Source: Gp6-AA40 sp035492455 (GTDB lineage: Bacteria; Acidobacteriota; Vicinamibacteria; Vicinamibacterales; UBA2999). From it: a DNA stretch of 64,000 nucleotides. Shown here piece after piece: positions 34,375 through 41,586 of the stretch. Under the pieces are notes generated by a model. The model saw only the letters and a list, made by a program, of their open reading frames with translations, searched no databases and was not told the DNA's origin. Numbering within the stretch: position 1 is the stretch's first letter; each line of letters starts with the position of its first letter. Location: NCBI GenBank assembly GCA_035492455.1, contig DATJJE010000054.1, positions 19,322 through 83,321 of the forward strand. The letters are read 5' to 3'. The position numbers were made by a program, and so were the translations under genes.

Positions 34375-35046
34375 ATGCAAGCCGTCCGTATCCTGTTTGC
34401 CATGAGCCTGTTCGCGGCGTTCGCCGTCTCGCCCGCGGCTGCCCAGCAGGGCGCCACCTCCATGAGTTTCTTCGTATCGAGCGTCGGCCCGGGCAAGGGC
34501 GCCAACCTCGGCGGACTCATCGGCGCCGATCGTCACTGCCAGATGCTGGCAATGGCGGCAGGCGCCGGCAACAAAACGTGGCATGCGTATCTGAGCGAAA
34601 ACGGCTCGGCCGGCCATCCGGCAGTCAACGCACGCGATCGCATCGGCAACGGTCCCTGGTACAACGCGAAGGGCGTGCTCATCGCGAACAACGTTGCGGA
34701 TCTCCACAGCGACAAGAACAACATCAACAAGATGACGGCGCTCACCGAGAAAGGCGAAGCGCTGCCGGGTCGCGGCGATACGCCGAACAAGCACGACATC
34801 CTGACCGGATCGCAGCCGGACGGCACCGCGTATCCAGGATCGGACTCGGCGAATACGACCTGCGGCAACTGGGTGCGCTACTTCCCGATGTCCGGCAAGG
34901 CGCGCGTCGGTCACTTCGACAAGAACGGCAACGATTCGCCGACCAACTCGTCGTGGAACTCGGCGCACGATACGGCCGGCTGCAGTCAGGACGAATTGAA
35001 GTCAACAGGAGGCGATGGGCTCCTCTACTGCTTCGCGGTGAATTGA
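34375..35046 (+). CDS. Secreted lectin-like / DUF1554-like protein
   Basis: A 223-residue secreted protein (signal peptide MQAVRILFAMSLFAAFAVSPAAA). The mature chain resembles the C-type-lectin-like/endostatin-like fold of DUF1554-type proteins. FFVSSVGPGKGANLGGLIGA opens the domain. Conserved aromatic and Asp pairs follow (HAYLSENG, GNGPWYNAKG, HDILTGSQPDG), and Cys occur in GADRHC, TTCGNW, AGCSQDEL and LYCFAVN, likely two disulfides. Proteins of this pattern are widespread in soil bacteria; the ligand is unknown. AGGAGGAG lies six bases before the ATG. An inverted repeat upstream may control it. Confidence 0.82.
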   Translation: MQAVRILFAMSLFAAFAVSPAAAQQGATSMSFFVSSVGPGKGANLGGLIGADRHCQMLAMAAGAGNKTWHAYLSENGSAGHPAVNARDRIGNGPWYNAKGVLIANNVADLHSDKNNINKMTALTEKGEALPGRGDTPNKHDILTGSQPDGTAYPGSDSANTTCGNWVRYFPMSGKARVGHFDKNGNDSPTNSSWNSAHDTAGCSQDELKSTGGDGLLYCFAVN

Positions 35047-35048
35047 CG

Positions 35049-35903
35049 CTATCCGCGCTCTTTCGTGTAGAGATTCGCCCCGTCGCTCTCGACGCACGGC
35101 GGATCCTCGATCTGCACCATCGGCTGGCTGTTGAGGCGCATCACGCGCTCCTCCATCACCCACGGCTCGGTGAGCACGTCGGGATCGTAAACCGTCGCCT
35201 GGTAGTACAGCAGGTTGCCCTCCCGCCGAAGTTTTTCGACCACGCGCATCTTGTTCGTGTGGAAATAGCCGGGCCAGGCGAGCCACGTCTCATCATTGAA
35301 GCCGGTGACATCGACGACCAGCGTGTCGCCTTCCCACTTGCCCACCGAATCGCCCATATAAGTCTGATCCTTCGAGTTGATCGGATCGTGCGGGCGGTTG
35401 ATTGGAATGAGACGCCAGGTGTTCTTCTGGTTGTAGAGGAATACGACTTCGGTCGGCGTCGCCATGATCTTGGTCGGCGGTCCCATGCGTGGCACACCAG
35501 CCGGGAAACAGTGGAAGTTCGTGTCCTCGACGTTGCCGTTCACGTCCAGATAATCGACCTTGTCCCAGAACTCCGGTTTGTACGGCGGCAGGTTGTCGAG
35601 GAAGCGCTGATCGAGTCCCGAGTCGCGCTCCTGATTGACCGGGCTGCCCTTCCGATCGTTGCGAAGGTTGTGATAGTTCCCCTTCGCGTCGAAGCGCTGC
35701 GCCCCGCCGCCGCCGAACCCGCCGCCGCCCCAGCGGCCGCTCAGATCCACATGACCGTCCGCCAACTTCGGCGTCGGCATCGCTGCCAGCTTCGCATCGT
35801 CATTGGCGCGACCGCCGCCACCGCCGTATTGCGCGGCGGCTGTCGCCGTCCACACCATCGCCGATATTGCCGCAACCGCCAGGCCGAGTGCGTGGCGCTT
35901 CAT
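35049..35903 (-). CDS. Secreted protein of an acidobacterial family, unknown function
   Basis: A 284-residue protein with a signal peptide (MKRHALGLAVAAISAMVWTATAAAQ) and a Gly-rich linker. The main domain has a recurrent acidobacterial pattern: VDLSGRWGGGG, WRLIPINRPHDPIN, then GDSVGKWEGDTLVVDVTGFN. I recognise the pattern but know no function for it. It is predicted to be periplasmic or extracellular and mostly beta. It is the last gene of a minus-strand cluster (37409 to 35049) with DUF6152-like and two small membrane proteins, 11 bases downstream of the DUF6152 stop. Confidence 0.75.
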   Translation of the reverse strand: MKRHALGLAVAAISAMVWTATAAAQYGGGGGRANDDAKLAAMPTPKLADGHVDLSGRWGGGGFGGGGAQRFDAKGNYHNLRNDRKGSPVNQERDSGLDQRFLDNLPPYKPEFWDKVDYLDVNGNVEDTNFHCFPAGVPRMGPPTKIMATPTEVVFLYNQKNTWRLIPINRPHDPINSKDQTYMGDSVGKWEGDTLVVDVTGFNDETWLAWPGYFHTNKMRVVEKLRREGNLLYYQATVYDPDVLTEPWVMEERVMRLNSQPMVQIEDPPCVESDGANLYTKERG

Positions 35904-35914
35904 CGCAGTCGCTC

Positions 35915-36382
35915 CTAGTTCTGGAAGGAGGTCGGGTGGCCGTTGCCGAGACCGCCCTTGCCGTCCTTGTTCAAGGGATCGGAACCGACGGCGCCGAAGG
36001 TCAGATAGATGTACTTGTCGTCCGGGGTCTTGATCGTGAAGACGTAGCCGCGCGGTGATCCATTACGCGCCAGCGCGAGACTGGCCGTGTACGTTTTGCC
36101 GACCTGGAAGAAGTCGCGATCGCTGAGACCGGCCGCGCGCAACTGGTTCGGGCCCGCATGCACCAGCGTCCAGGTCGTCAGCTTGCCGTCCGGCTCGGTG
36201 ACGTCCAACAGGAAGTTCACGTGCGGGTTCACCCAGTTCACTTTCTTGAGCACGCCCGAGATCACGACCACGTTGTTCTGGTCGAACTCCGCCTGCATCG
36301 CGTGGTGCGCGATAGCGATGCGCGGGGCTGCGATCGCCAGAACGCTGGCGACCGCCAGACCAGCCAAAAGCTTACGCATCAT
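35915..36382 (-). CDS. DUF6152-like secreted protein
   Basis: A 155-residue protein with a signal peptide ending at ...RIAIAHHA. The domain begins HHAMQAEFD and has VLKKVNWVNPHVNFLLDVTE, the pattern I recall for DUF6152: a small beta barrel with conserved N-terminal His residues that could bind metal. An AGGAGG site lies nine bases before the first of two adjacent ATGs. It sits in a four-gene set with two integral membrane proteins and a secreted protein. Function unknown. Confidence 0.8.
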   Translation of the reverse strand: MMRKLLAGLAVASVLAIAAPRIAIAHHAMQAEFDQNNVVVISGVLKKVNWVNPHVNFLLDVTEPDGKLTTWTLVHAGPNQLRAAGLSDRDFFQVGKTYTASLALARNGSPRGYVFTIKTPDDKYIYLTFGAVGSDPLNKDGKGGLGNGHPTSFQN

Positions 36383-36417
36383 AGAAATAAACCTCCTGAC
36401 GACTGCGGCGAACTATT

Positions 36418-36936
36418 CTACACGCCGGAGCGCGGATTCGGGTCGAGGTACGGCAGCATCCGCCCGAAATACAAAACCGCAAACCACGACATCAGAGAAA
36501 CGGCGCCAATCACCTTGGCCGACATCGGCGTATCGGCACCCGCATCGAGCGCCATCAGCCGATCGCTGAACGAGGTTTCGAACAGCATGGCGTTGATACC
36601 AGCTACCAGTAGGAACACCACCTTCAGCCACATGGCGAGGTTTGTCGCGTACTGCTGCGGCTGAGAGATGAAGAAGATCAGGCCCGTCAGCAGATTTACG
36701 GCGAAGCCCATCATCGCCCACGGCACAAATTTCTTCGCCGATCGCAGCGATACGCCCTTCATGAATCCCATGAGACGGAGATCGAAGAAGCCGGCGGCGC
36801 CAATCAGCAGGATGAGACCGAGGAAGTGCAGGCTCTCGCATAGCGGCCACAGCCAGGCCACCTCGTTGCGAAAGACCTGCGACATGCGTGTGCTGCGGAT
36901 GAATTCGACGAAAGGATCCAGCGCGGGAACGGTCAT
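36418..36936 (-). CDS. Four-helix membrane protein (DUF6644-like)
   Basis: A 172-residue integral membrane protein with four to five helices (ESLHFLGLILLIGAAGFFDL, AMMGFAVNLLTGLIFFI, AMWLKVVFLLVAGINAML, AVSLMSWFAVLYFGRML). The FD/LRL motif after the second helix, and the His in SLHFLGL, are shared with the protein encoded just upstream (158 residues), so the two are paralogous and may pair. His residues inside helices suggest haem or metal binding, as in small cytochrome-like membrane proteins. The ATG at 36936 overlaps the upstream stop by 4 bases. Confidence 0.78.
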   Translation of the reverse strand: MTVPALDPFVEFIRSTRMSQVFRNEVAWLWPLCESLHFLGLILLIGAAGFFDLRLMGFMKGVSLRSAKKFVPWAMMGFAVNLLTGLIFFISQPQQYATNLAMWLKVVFLLVAGINAMLFETSFSDRLMALDAGADTPMSAKVIGAVSLMSWFAVLYFGRMLPYLDPNPRSGV

Positions 36937-37409
36937 AACAGGTAGGCCATGAGACGGCCGGCAACAGTTGCGCCCGTCCAGAGAATCAGCGAGAGAATCG
37001 CCAGCGCCTTCGCCTCGCGGGCGAGCGGCATCGTCATCGCGCCGGGGCGCCGGAACACGAGTGTGCGGATGCGCGCGTAGACGGCGAGCGCGAGAAAGAT
37101 GAGCGACAGCTTGACGAAGAATACGGTTTGCGTCGCCTTGTGTTCGGCGTCGGTGGTGAACAGCGCGATGCCAGTGGCGGCGTTGATGATGAAGCCGGTC
37201 CAGACCAGCCGCGGGGCCTGTCTCAGCGCGGTGAGCGGCACTTCAGTGGCGATGCCGAGCAGTCGCAGATCCATGACCACGCAGGTGCCGACGACGATGG
37301 CCATGCCGACGGTGTGGAGCGTGAGGATCGTCGGGTAGGCCAGCAGCGAGGGATCACTTGCCACCCAGTGCGCAAATGATGTGTCTTGTAGCCACGTAAA
37401 AAATGCCAT
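36933..37409 (-). CDS. Four-helix membrane protein, paralogue of its neighbour
   Basis: A 158-residue integral membrane protein with TM segments LLAYPTILTLHTVGMAIVVG, VWTGFIINAATGIALF, VFFVKLSLIFLALAVYA and LAILSLILWTGATVAGRLM. The pattern TLHTVG ... DLRLLG parallels SLHFLG ... DLRLMG in the following gene. This suggests duplication and a two-subunit complex that could bind haem through the helix histidines. It is the first gene of the minus-strand cluster, and its ATG overlaps the divergent MFS start by 7 bases, so its promoter must lie within that gene. Confidence 0.78.
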   Translation of the reverse strand: MAFFTWLQDTSFAHWVASDPSLLAYPTILTLHTVGMAIVVGTCVVMDLRLLGIATEVPLTALRQAPRLVWTGFIINAATGIALFTTDAEHKATQTVFFVKLSLIFLALAVYARIRTLVFRRPGAMTMPLAREAKALAILSLILWTGATVAGRLMAYLL

Positions 37410-38650
37410 CGAGGATTTTGCATTCTACCCGGGAACTGACGCGCGACCAGAAGCGCGCGTTCGTCGCGACGTTCCTCGGATGGATGTTCGACGGCTTCGA
37501 CTTCACGGTCCTCACCTTCATCCTGATCGACATTCAGAAGACGTTCGCCATCGATGCGGTGCTCGCCGGCGCGCTCGGCACGGTCACGCTGGTCATGCGC
37601 CTGGTTGGTGGCGTGATGTCGGGAGCGATGGCGGATCGATACGGGCGCAAGCTGCCGCTGATGCTGTCGATCATGTGGCTCTCGATCTTCGCGTTGCTGA
37701 GCGGGTTCTCCTCGTCGTACGCGATGCTCTTCGCGCTGCGCGCGCTTTTCGGCATCGGCATGGGCGGCGTATGGGCGGCAGGAATGCCGCTGACGCTCGA
37801 GCACTGGCCGGTGCACCTGCGCGGCACGGCGTCAGGGCTGCTGCAAGGCGGCTTCGCGTGGGGCTTCATCCTGGCGGCGTTTGCCTTCCGCTTCGTCTAT
37901 CCGCTGTTCGATGTCGCGGTCGGATGGCGCGTGATGTTGAGCATCGGCATCGTGCCGATTCTCCTCGTGCCGTGGATTCGCGCGCGCGTAGCGGAAAGTC
38001 CGATCTGGCTCGAGCGGCGCCGGCACATCGCCGCAAACAATCAGGAGGAGCAGACGCCCTTCGTCAGGCTGTTCCAGCGTGATCTGATCGCGACGACGTT
38101 GCAGTGTGCGGCGCTGATGACGGCCTTCATGTTCTCCTACTACGCGATCACGTTCTGGTATGCGACGCTGCTCCGCTCGCGCGGCATCGAGCCGCTCGCG
38201 TATCTCGTGACGCTGAATCTCGGTCAGGCGCTCGGCAACCCCGTTTGGGGCGCGATCTCCGATCGACGTCTCGGCCGCCGCGGCGCAATCACGGTCGCGG
38301 CGCTGCTCGGCATCGCGGCCGTGCCGCTCTTCACGCTGACGACGAGCGCCTCGCTGATGTGGGCTGGCGCCGTCGTCATGGGCATCTGCGGCATCGGCAT
38401 CTGGGGAATGGCGCCCACGTATCTGACCGAGCGCTTCCCCACGATCGTGCGCGGCGTCGGGCCTGGGCTCGCGTATCACGCTGGCGCGGCGATCGGATCG
38501 GTAACTCCCACGTTCATCGGATATCTGCAGCAGCGAGGCATGTCGCTCGGCGATGCGATGGCGCTTGTCATCGCCACCGCTGGCATCACCGTCGCGACGG
38601 TGATTTGGTTTGGGCCGGAAACGAAGGGGCGGGTGTTCACGTTTGACTGA
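37403..38650 (+). CDS. MFS transporter, sialate/aromatic-acid type
   Basis: A 415-residue, 12-helix carrier. The loop 2-3 signature GAMADRYGRKLPLML and the motif GWMFDGFDFTVLTFILIDIQ in TM1 match the sugar-acid and aromatic-acid/H+ symporters (NanT, MhpT, PcaK). TM1 has the Asp pair of that group. Uptake of an organic acid by proton symport is likely; the substrate is not fixed. The 5' end overlaps the divergent membrane-protein gene by 7 bases. The gene is followed by the inverted GGTGCGAN array, which separates it from a convergent gene. Confidence 0.88.
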   Translation: MPSRILHSTRELTRDQKRAFVATFLGWMFDGFDFTVLTFILIDIQKTFAIDAVLAGALGTVTLVMRLVGGVMSGAMADRYGRKLPLMLSIMWLSIFALLSGFSSSYAMLFALRALFGIGMGGVWAAGMPLTLEHWPVHLRGTASGLLQGGFAWGFILAAFAFRFVYPLFDVAVGWRVMLSIGIVPILLVPWIRARVAESPIWLERRRHIAANNQEEQTPFVRLFQRDLIATTLQCAALMTAFMFSYYAITFWYATLLRSRGIEPLAYLVTLNLGQALGNPVWGAISDRRLGRRGAITVAALLGIAAVPLFTLTTSASLMWAGAVVMGICGIGIWGMAPTYLTERFPTIVRGVGPGLAYHAGAAIGSVTPTFIGYLQQRGMSLGDAMALVIATAGITVATVIWFGPETKGRVFTFD

Positions 38651-38718
38651 GGTGCGATGGTGCGAGCCGTGCGAAGGTGCGGTGGTGCGTCCGAGGGTGC
38701 GACGGTGCGATAGTGCGG
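38651..38718 (+). repeat. GGTGCGAN array A (forward)
   Basis: About eight units of the 8-base word GGTGCGAN start right after the MFS stop. One unit is expanded to GGTGCGTCCGA (core GGTGCGTCCGAGGGTGCGA at 38684-38702). It faces array B, the reverse complement form, across 14 bases. No coding sense. Confidence 0.8.
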
Positions 38719-38732
38719 CGAATCCCGGAACG

Positions 38733-38790
38733 TTCGCACATCGCACTTTCGGACGCACTTTCGCGCCGCCGCACATCGGCACCATCGCAC
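38733..38790 (-). repeat. GGTGCGAN array B (reverse)
   Basis: Reverse-complement units (TCGCAC words) include the expanded core TCGCACTTTCGGACGCAC at 38741-38758. With array A it makes an imperfect inverted pair with no gene between, ending ten bases before the stop of the YdeI-like gene. It may fold into a long hairpin and terminate both convergent genes. Confidence 0.8.
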
Positions 38791-38799
38791 GTTAGCGCA

Positions 38800-39381
38800 T
38801 CAGCGATCGCGGAAGGGATGAAAGGGATCGATCGGCTTGCCGGTGCGGCAGCGCTCGAGCACGACGGCCAGCCGTTTCGCTCGCGTGTTGTCGCGCTTGG
38901 CGCTCGCGATCCAGAACGTATAGAGTCGCTTTCTGCCGGGTGGCATCGCCTGAAAGTACGCGTAGGCCTTCTTGTCCGCCTTCAGCGCGCGCAAGGAGGC
39001 GGCATCAAGCGTGGGATTGTCGCGTGCGGCGTGGTGGCGCCGCGTGCGCTCCTCGTCACGTCGTTTGAACGCGGCCAGGCCGGCTGGTTTCATGCGGCGC
39101 TGCTGAATCAGCTCCACCGCTCGCTTGGTATTCGTCGCACTCCAGAAGCTGTTCGTCTTCCGCGGTGTGAACCGCACTGTGTAAATGTCCGCGTCAACGC
39201 GACGCCTGAGACCGTCGATCCATCCGTAGGCGAGCGCTGCATCGAGCGCTTCCGGAAAGCGCATGCATGGCTTGCCGGACGCGACCGTGTAGAAGCCGAC
39301 GAGCAGCAGTTGTTCCTGCCGATGATTCCTGGCGAGCCACCGCTCGAAGTCGCGCCCCGTTTTGAAGAAGGTCGGCGGCAC
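38800..39381 (-). CDS. YdeI/OmpD-associated family protein
   Basis: A 193-residue cytoplasmic protein of the YdeI group. The N-terminal half has DFERWLARNHRQEQLLLVGF and CMRFPEALDAALAYGWIDG, as in DUF1801/YdeI-type proteins. RRVDADIYTVRFTPRKTNS and a SATNTKRAVELIQQRRMKPA segment follow. The C-terminal part (about 130-190) is a helical Bacteriocin-protection (OmdA)-type domain (AYAYFQAMPPGRKRLYTFWI, SAKRDNTRAKRL). Relatives have been linked to resistance to cationic peptides, but the mechanism is unclear. The start is a GTG at 39381. The gene is bracketed by GGTGCGAN arrays on both sides. Confidence 0.87.
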   Translation of the reverse strand: MPPTFFKTGRDFERWLARNHRQEQLLLVGFYTVASGKPCMRFPEALDAALAYGWIDGLRRRVDADIYTVRFTPRKTNSFWSATNTKRAVELIQQRRMKPAGLAAFKRRDEERTRRHHAARDNPTLDAASLRALKADKKAYAYFQAMPPGRKRLYTFWIASAKRDNTRAKRLAVVLERCRTGKPIDPFHPFRDR

Positions 39382-39401
39382 GGCACAATCCTAATGTCCC
39401 C

Positions 39402-39478
39402 GGTGCGATGGTGCGAAGAGTGCGATGGTGCGGGGGTGCGTCCGAAGGTACGAGGGTGCGAGGGTGCCAGGGTGCGAC
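39402..39478 (+). repeat. GGTGCGAN array C (forward), 3' of the four-helix-bundle gene
   Basis: About nine units of GGTGCGAN, including the expanded core GGTGCGTCCGAAGGTACGA at 39435-39453. It lies between the YdeI-like start and the stop of the four-helix-bundle gene. Array D lies on the other side of that gene in opposite orientation. Confidence 0.8.
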
Positions 39479-39490
39479 GTTCGTCGGCGT

Positions 39491-39895
39491 CTAACGCTGA
39501 GGGCCCCGCAAGTACCGTTGAAGGCGCGCTGTAGCGGCCGCTGCTCGTTCAGAAAGACTGTTCAATCGCGCAAACTCGGTTTCGTCGAGATACCCGCGAT
39601 CCACCGCGTCCTGCGGATGATTCTGTGATTCCGCCAAGGACCCGCGCGCCACGTCCAGAAATCGCGCGAACTCGGCGTGCGTACGCCGGCCAAAACCTTC
39701 GGCGATATTCCGCGGCGCAGACGCGGCAGCGTCCCTGATTTGTTCTCGGAACCGAAAATCTTGTCTAACATCGGTCCGATCTGACACGCGATAGATGCCA
39801 AGCTTCAACTCATTCGACAGCTGCCAGCAATGGAGCTCCCGAAAGTGTCGCGCACCAGCCATGCCGCCACCGAATGCATCTGATATGCCCTGCAC
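39491..39895 (-). CDS. Four-helix-bundle protein (S23/IVP-like)
   Basis: A small helical protein of 123-134 residues of the four-helix-bundle/23S rRNA intervening-sequence-protein group. HFRELHCWQLSNELKLGIYR is helix 1. The family hallmark AASAPRNIAEGFGRRT is followed by FARFLDVARGSLAESQ and DRGYLDETEF. Basic residues line the loops, and relatives (including Avd of diversity-generating retroelements) bind nucleic acid. Start choice: the GTG at 39895 has GGAG six bases upstream; the ATG at 39862 begins the usual domain. The gene is framed by inverted GGTGCGAN arrays, suggesting it is carried with them. No reverse transcriptase or variable repeat is present. Confidence 0.85.
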   Translation of the reverse strand: MQGISDAFGGGMAGARHFRELHCWQLSNELKLGIYRVSDRTDVRQDFRFREQIRDAAASAPRNIAEGFGRRTHAEFARFLDVARGSLAESQNHPQDAVDRGYLDETEFARLNSLSERAAAATARLQRYLRGPQR

Positions 39896-39975
39896 CGAAT
39901 TCTCCTGAAACGGCCTCAACCTTCGACGACGTCGCAACTACTGCACCGCCAACGATCGATTCTGGTTTCAGTTCC

Positions 39976-40040
39976 TGCACCATCGCACCCTCGCACCTTC
40001 GGACGCACCCTCGCACCCTCGCACCATCGTCACCTCGCAC
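39976..40040 (-). repeat. GGTGCGAN array D (reverse), 5' of the four-helix-bundle gene
   Basis: About eight reverse-complement units with the expanded core TCGCACCTTCGGACGCACC at 39991-40009. It ends four bases before the SDR start codon, leaving no room for a normal ribosome site there. Confidence 0.8.
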
Positions 40041-40043
40041 ATA

Positions 40044-40769
40044 ATGGGTCGCATGTCTCACTCGCTCCGCGGATCTCGTGCGCTCGTGTTGGGTGGAACG
40101 TCGGGAATCGGACTGGCGACTGCGCAGGCTGCGGCCATGCAGGGCGCGAAGGTGACGGTTGCATCACGCTCGTCAGACAAGGTGAACGCCGCGGTCGCCA
40201 CGATCGGCACCGGGGCGGCAGGTGTTCCGCTCGATACCACCAACGACGCAGCACTCGAGGCGTTCTTCGCGCAGCACCCCGAATGGGATCACATCGTCGT
40301 CTCGGTCGCGGCCGGACGATCGGCCGGCATCCATGACATGACGGTGCAGGATGCGTACGGCAATATGAACGCGAAATTCTGGACAGCCTACAAAACGGCA
40401 AAGCTGGCGACGATCACGCCGGAAGGATCGTTGACGCTCGTGTCTGGCTACCTCAGTCAACGCCCGAACAAGGACGCGCTGCTCCAAGGCTGCATCAACG
40501 CCGCGCTCGAAAGCCTTGGCCGCGGCCTGGCGCTGACGCTCGCGCCGGTGCGCGTGAACACCGTGTCACCAGGGCTGATCGATACGCCGATTCGAGCGGG
40601 GATGCCCGCGGACAGGAAGAAGGCGATGCTCGATCACGCCGCCGCGACGTTGCCCGCAAGGCGCGTTGGCCGGGCAGAAGACGTCGCGGCTGCGATCCTG
40701 ATGCTAATGACGAATCCGTTCACCACCGGCAGCACCATATTCGTCGACGGCGGCGGCATGATTGCGTAG
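40044..40769 (+). CDS. SDR-family oxidoreductase (atypical active site)
   Basis: A 241-residue Rossmann-fold protein. Cofactor binding is clear: ALVLGGTSGIGLATAQAA fits TGxxxGIG, and DTTND follows. RVNTVSPGLIDTPI and the final GSTIFVDGGGMIA are normal SDR motifs. However, the catalytic YxxxK is missing: after LTLVSGYLSQRPNKDALLQG no Lys stands four residues after a Tyr. This places it in the atypical group, whose activity is uncertain. ATGs at 40044 and 40053 are both possible. An inverted repeat array sits directly upstream. The 3' end overlaps the convergent ABC permease gene by 66 bases. Confidence 0.85.
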   Translation: MGRMSHSLRGSRALVLGGTSGIGLATAQAAAMQGAKVTVASRSSDKVNAAVATIGTGAAGVPLDTTNDAALEAFFAQHPEWDHIVVSVAAGRSAGIHDMTVQDAYGNMNAKFWTAYKTAKLATITPEGSLTLVSGYLSQRPNKDALLQGCINAALESLGRGLALTLAPVRVNTVSPGLIDTPIRAGMPADRKKAMLDHAAATLPARRVGRAEDVAAAILMLMTNPFTTGSTIFVDGGGMIA

Positions 40770-41582
40770 GAGCAAGGGTCTGAAGGCGCCCATCACCGCC
40801 AATACGATGCCGAAGGTCACTACAATAGCCGCGCCCGTCGGAAAGTCGAACCGCACGGACAGATACATGCCCATCATCGACACGACGACGCCCATGATCC
40901 AGCCGATCGCCAGACGCCGTCCGATATGCGACGAGTAGAGCATGCCGCCTACCGACGGTACGATGAGATAACAGAACACGAGGAGCACCCCGGCGATCGC
41001 GACCGACCGCGTCACCACCAGACCGAACGATGCGTAAAACAGAAAATCCCAGAACCTGACGGGAACGCCGCGGGCGGCCGCCGCCTGGGTGTCGATCGAG
41101 ATCTCCAGAAACTTGTGCCTGAAGATGTAGTGGAAAAGGCCGATCGCTGCGTAAATCGCCGCCGTGAGCCCCACCTCCGGCCACTGCACCGACAGAATGT
41201 TCCCGACCAGCATCGTCTGCAGATGCTCGGCCTCGCCGGTTGCCTTGCTGAGCGTGAGGATGACCGCGGCGGATGCGACCGCGTAGGAGATGCCGATGAT
41301 CGCCTCCTGCGGGATGCCGACGTCGTGTCCCTTGATCATCGCGAAGATGAACGCCCCGATCAGCGTGAAGCCGAGGCTCAGCCAGTACACCGTGTTGTCG
41401 TGCGGGTCGTATCCCTGCCACACCGCGATGGCGGCTCCGAGCGACGCGATCTGCGCGAGCGAGAGGTCGACGAAGATGACCCCCCGCTCGACGACGTGCA
41501 GACCGAGGTATGCGTGAATGCCGGCGATGATCAGACTCGCGGCAATCGCGGGCAGCAGGAACTGAAAGATCGTCCAGTCCAC
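40704..41582 (-). CDS. Metal ABC transporter permease (ZnuB/TroC type)
   Basis: A 292-residue inner-membrane subunit of the ABC-3 family, with eight to nine helices (FLLPAIAASLIIAGIHAYLG, VIFVDLSLAQIASLGAAIAV, ISYAVASAAVILTLSKATGE, GVLLVFCYLIVPSVGGML). It would pass zinc or manganese delivered by the binding protein encoded just upstream. The GTG start at 41582 is four bases after that gene's stop. An ATPase subunit (ZnuC) is expected but absent from the window, so it must be supplied from elsewhere. The 3' end overlaps the convergent SDR gene. Confidence 0.92.
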   Translation of the reverse strand: MDWTIFQFLLPAIAASLIIAGIHAYLGLHVVERGVIFVDLSLAQIASLGAAIAVWQGYDPHDNTVYWLSLGFTLIGAFIFAMIKGHDVGIPQEAIIGISYAVASAAVILTLSKATGEAEHLQTMLVGNILSVQWPEVGLTAAIYAAIGLFHYIFRHKFLEISIDTQAAAARGVPVRFWDFLFYASFGLVVTRSVAIAGVLLVFCYLIVPSVGGMLYSSHIGRRLAIGWIMGVVVSMMGMYLSVRFDFPTGAAIVVTFGIVLAVMGAFRPLLLRNHAAAVDEYGAAGGERIRH

Positions 41583-41586
41583 GGTG

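Noticed and set aside
39402..40040. Diversity-generating retroelement, since Avd proteins resemble the four-helix-bundle protein
   Set aside because: No reverse transcriptase, template repeat or variable repeat is visible in the flanks.
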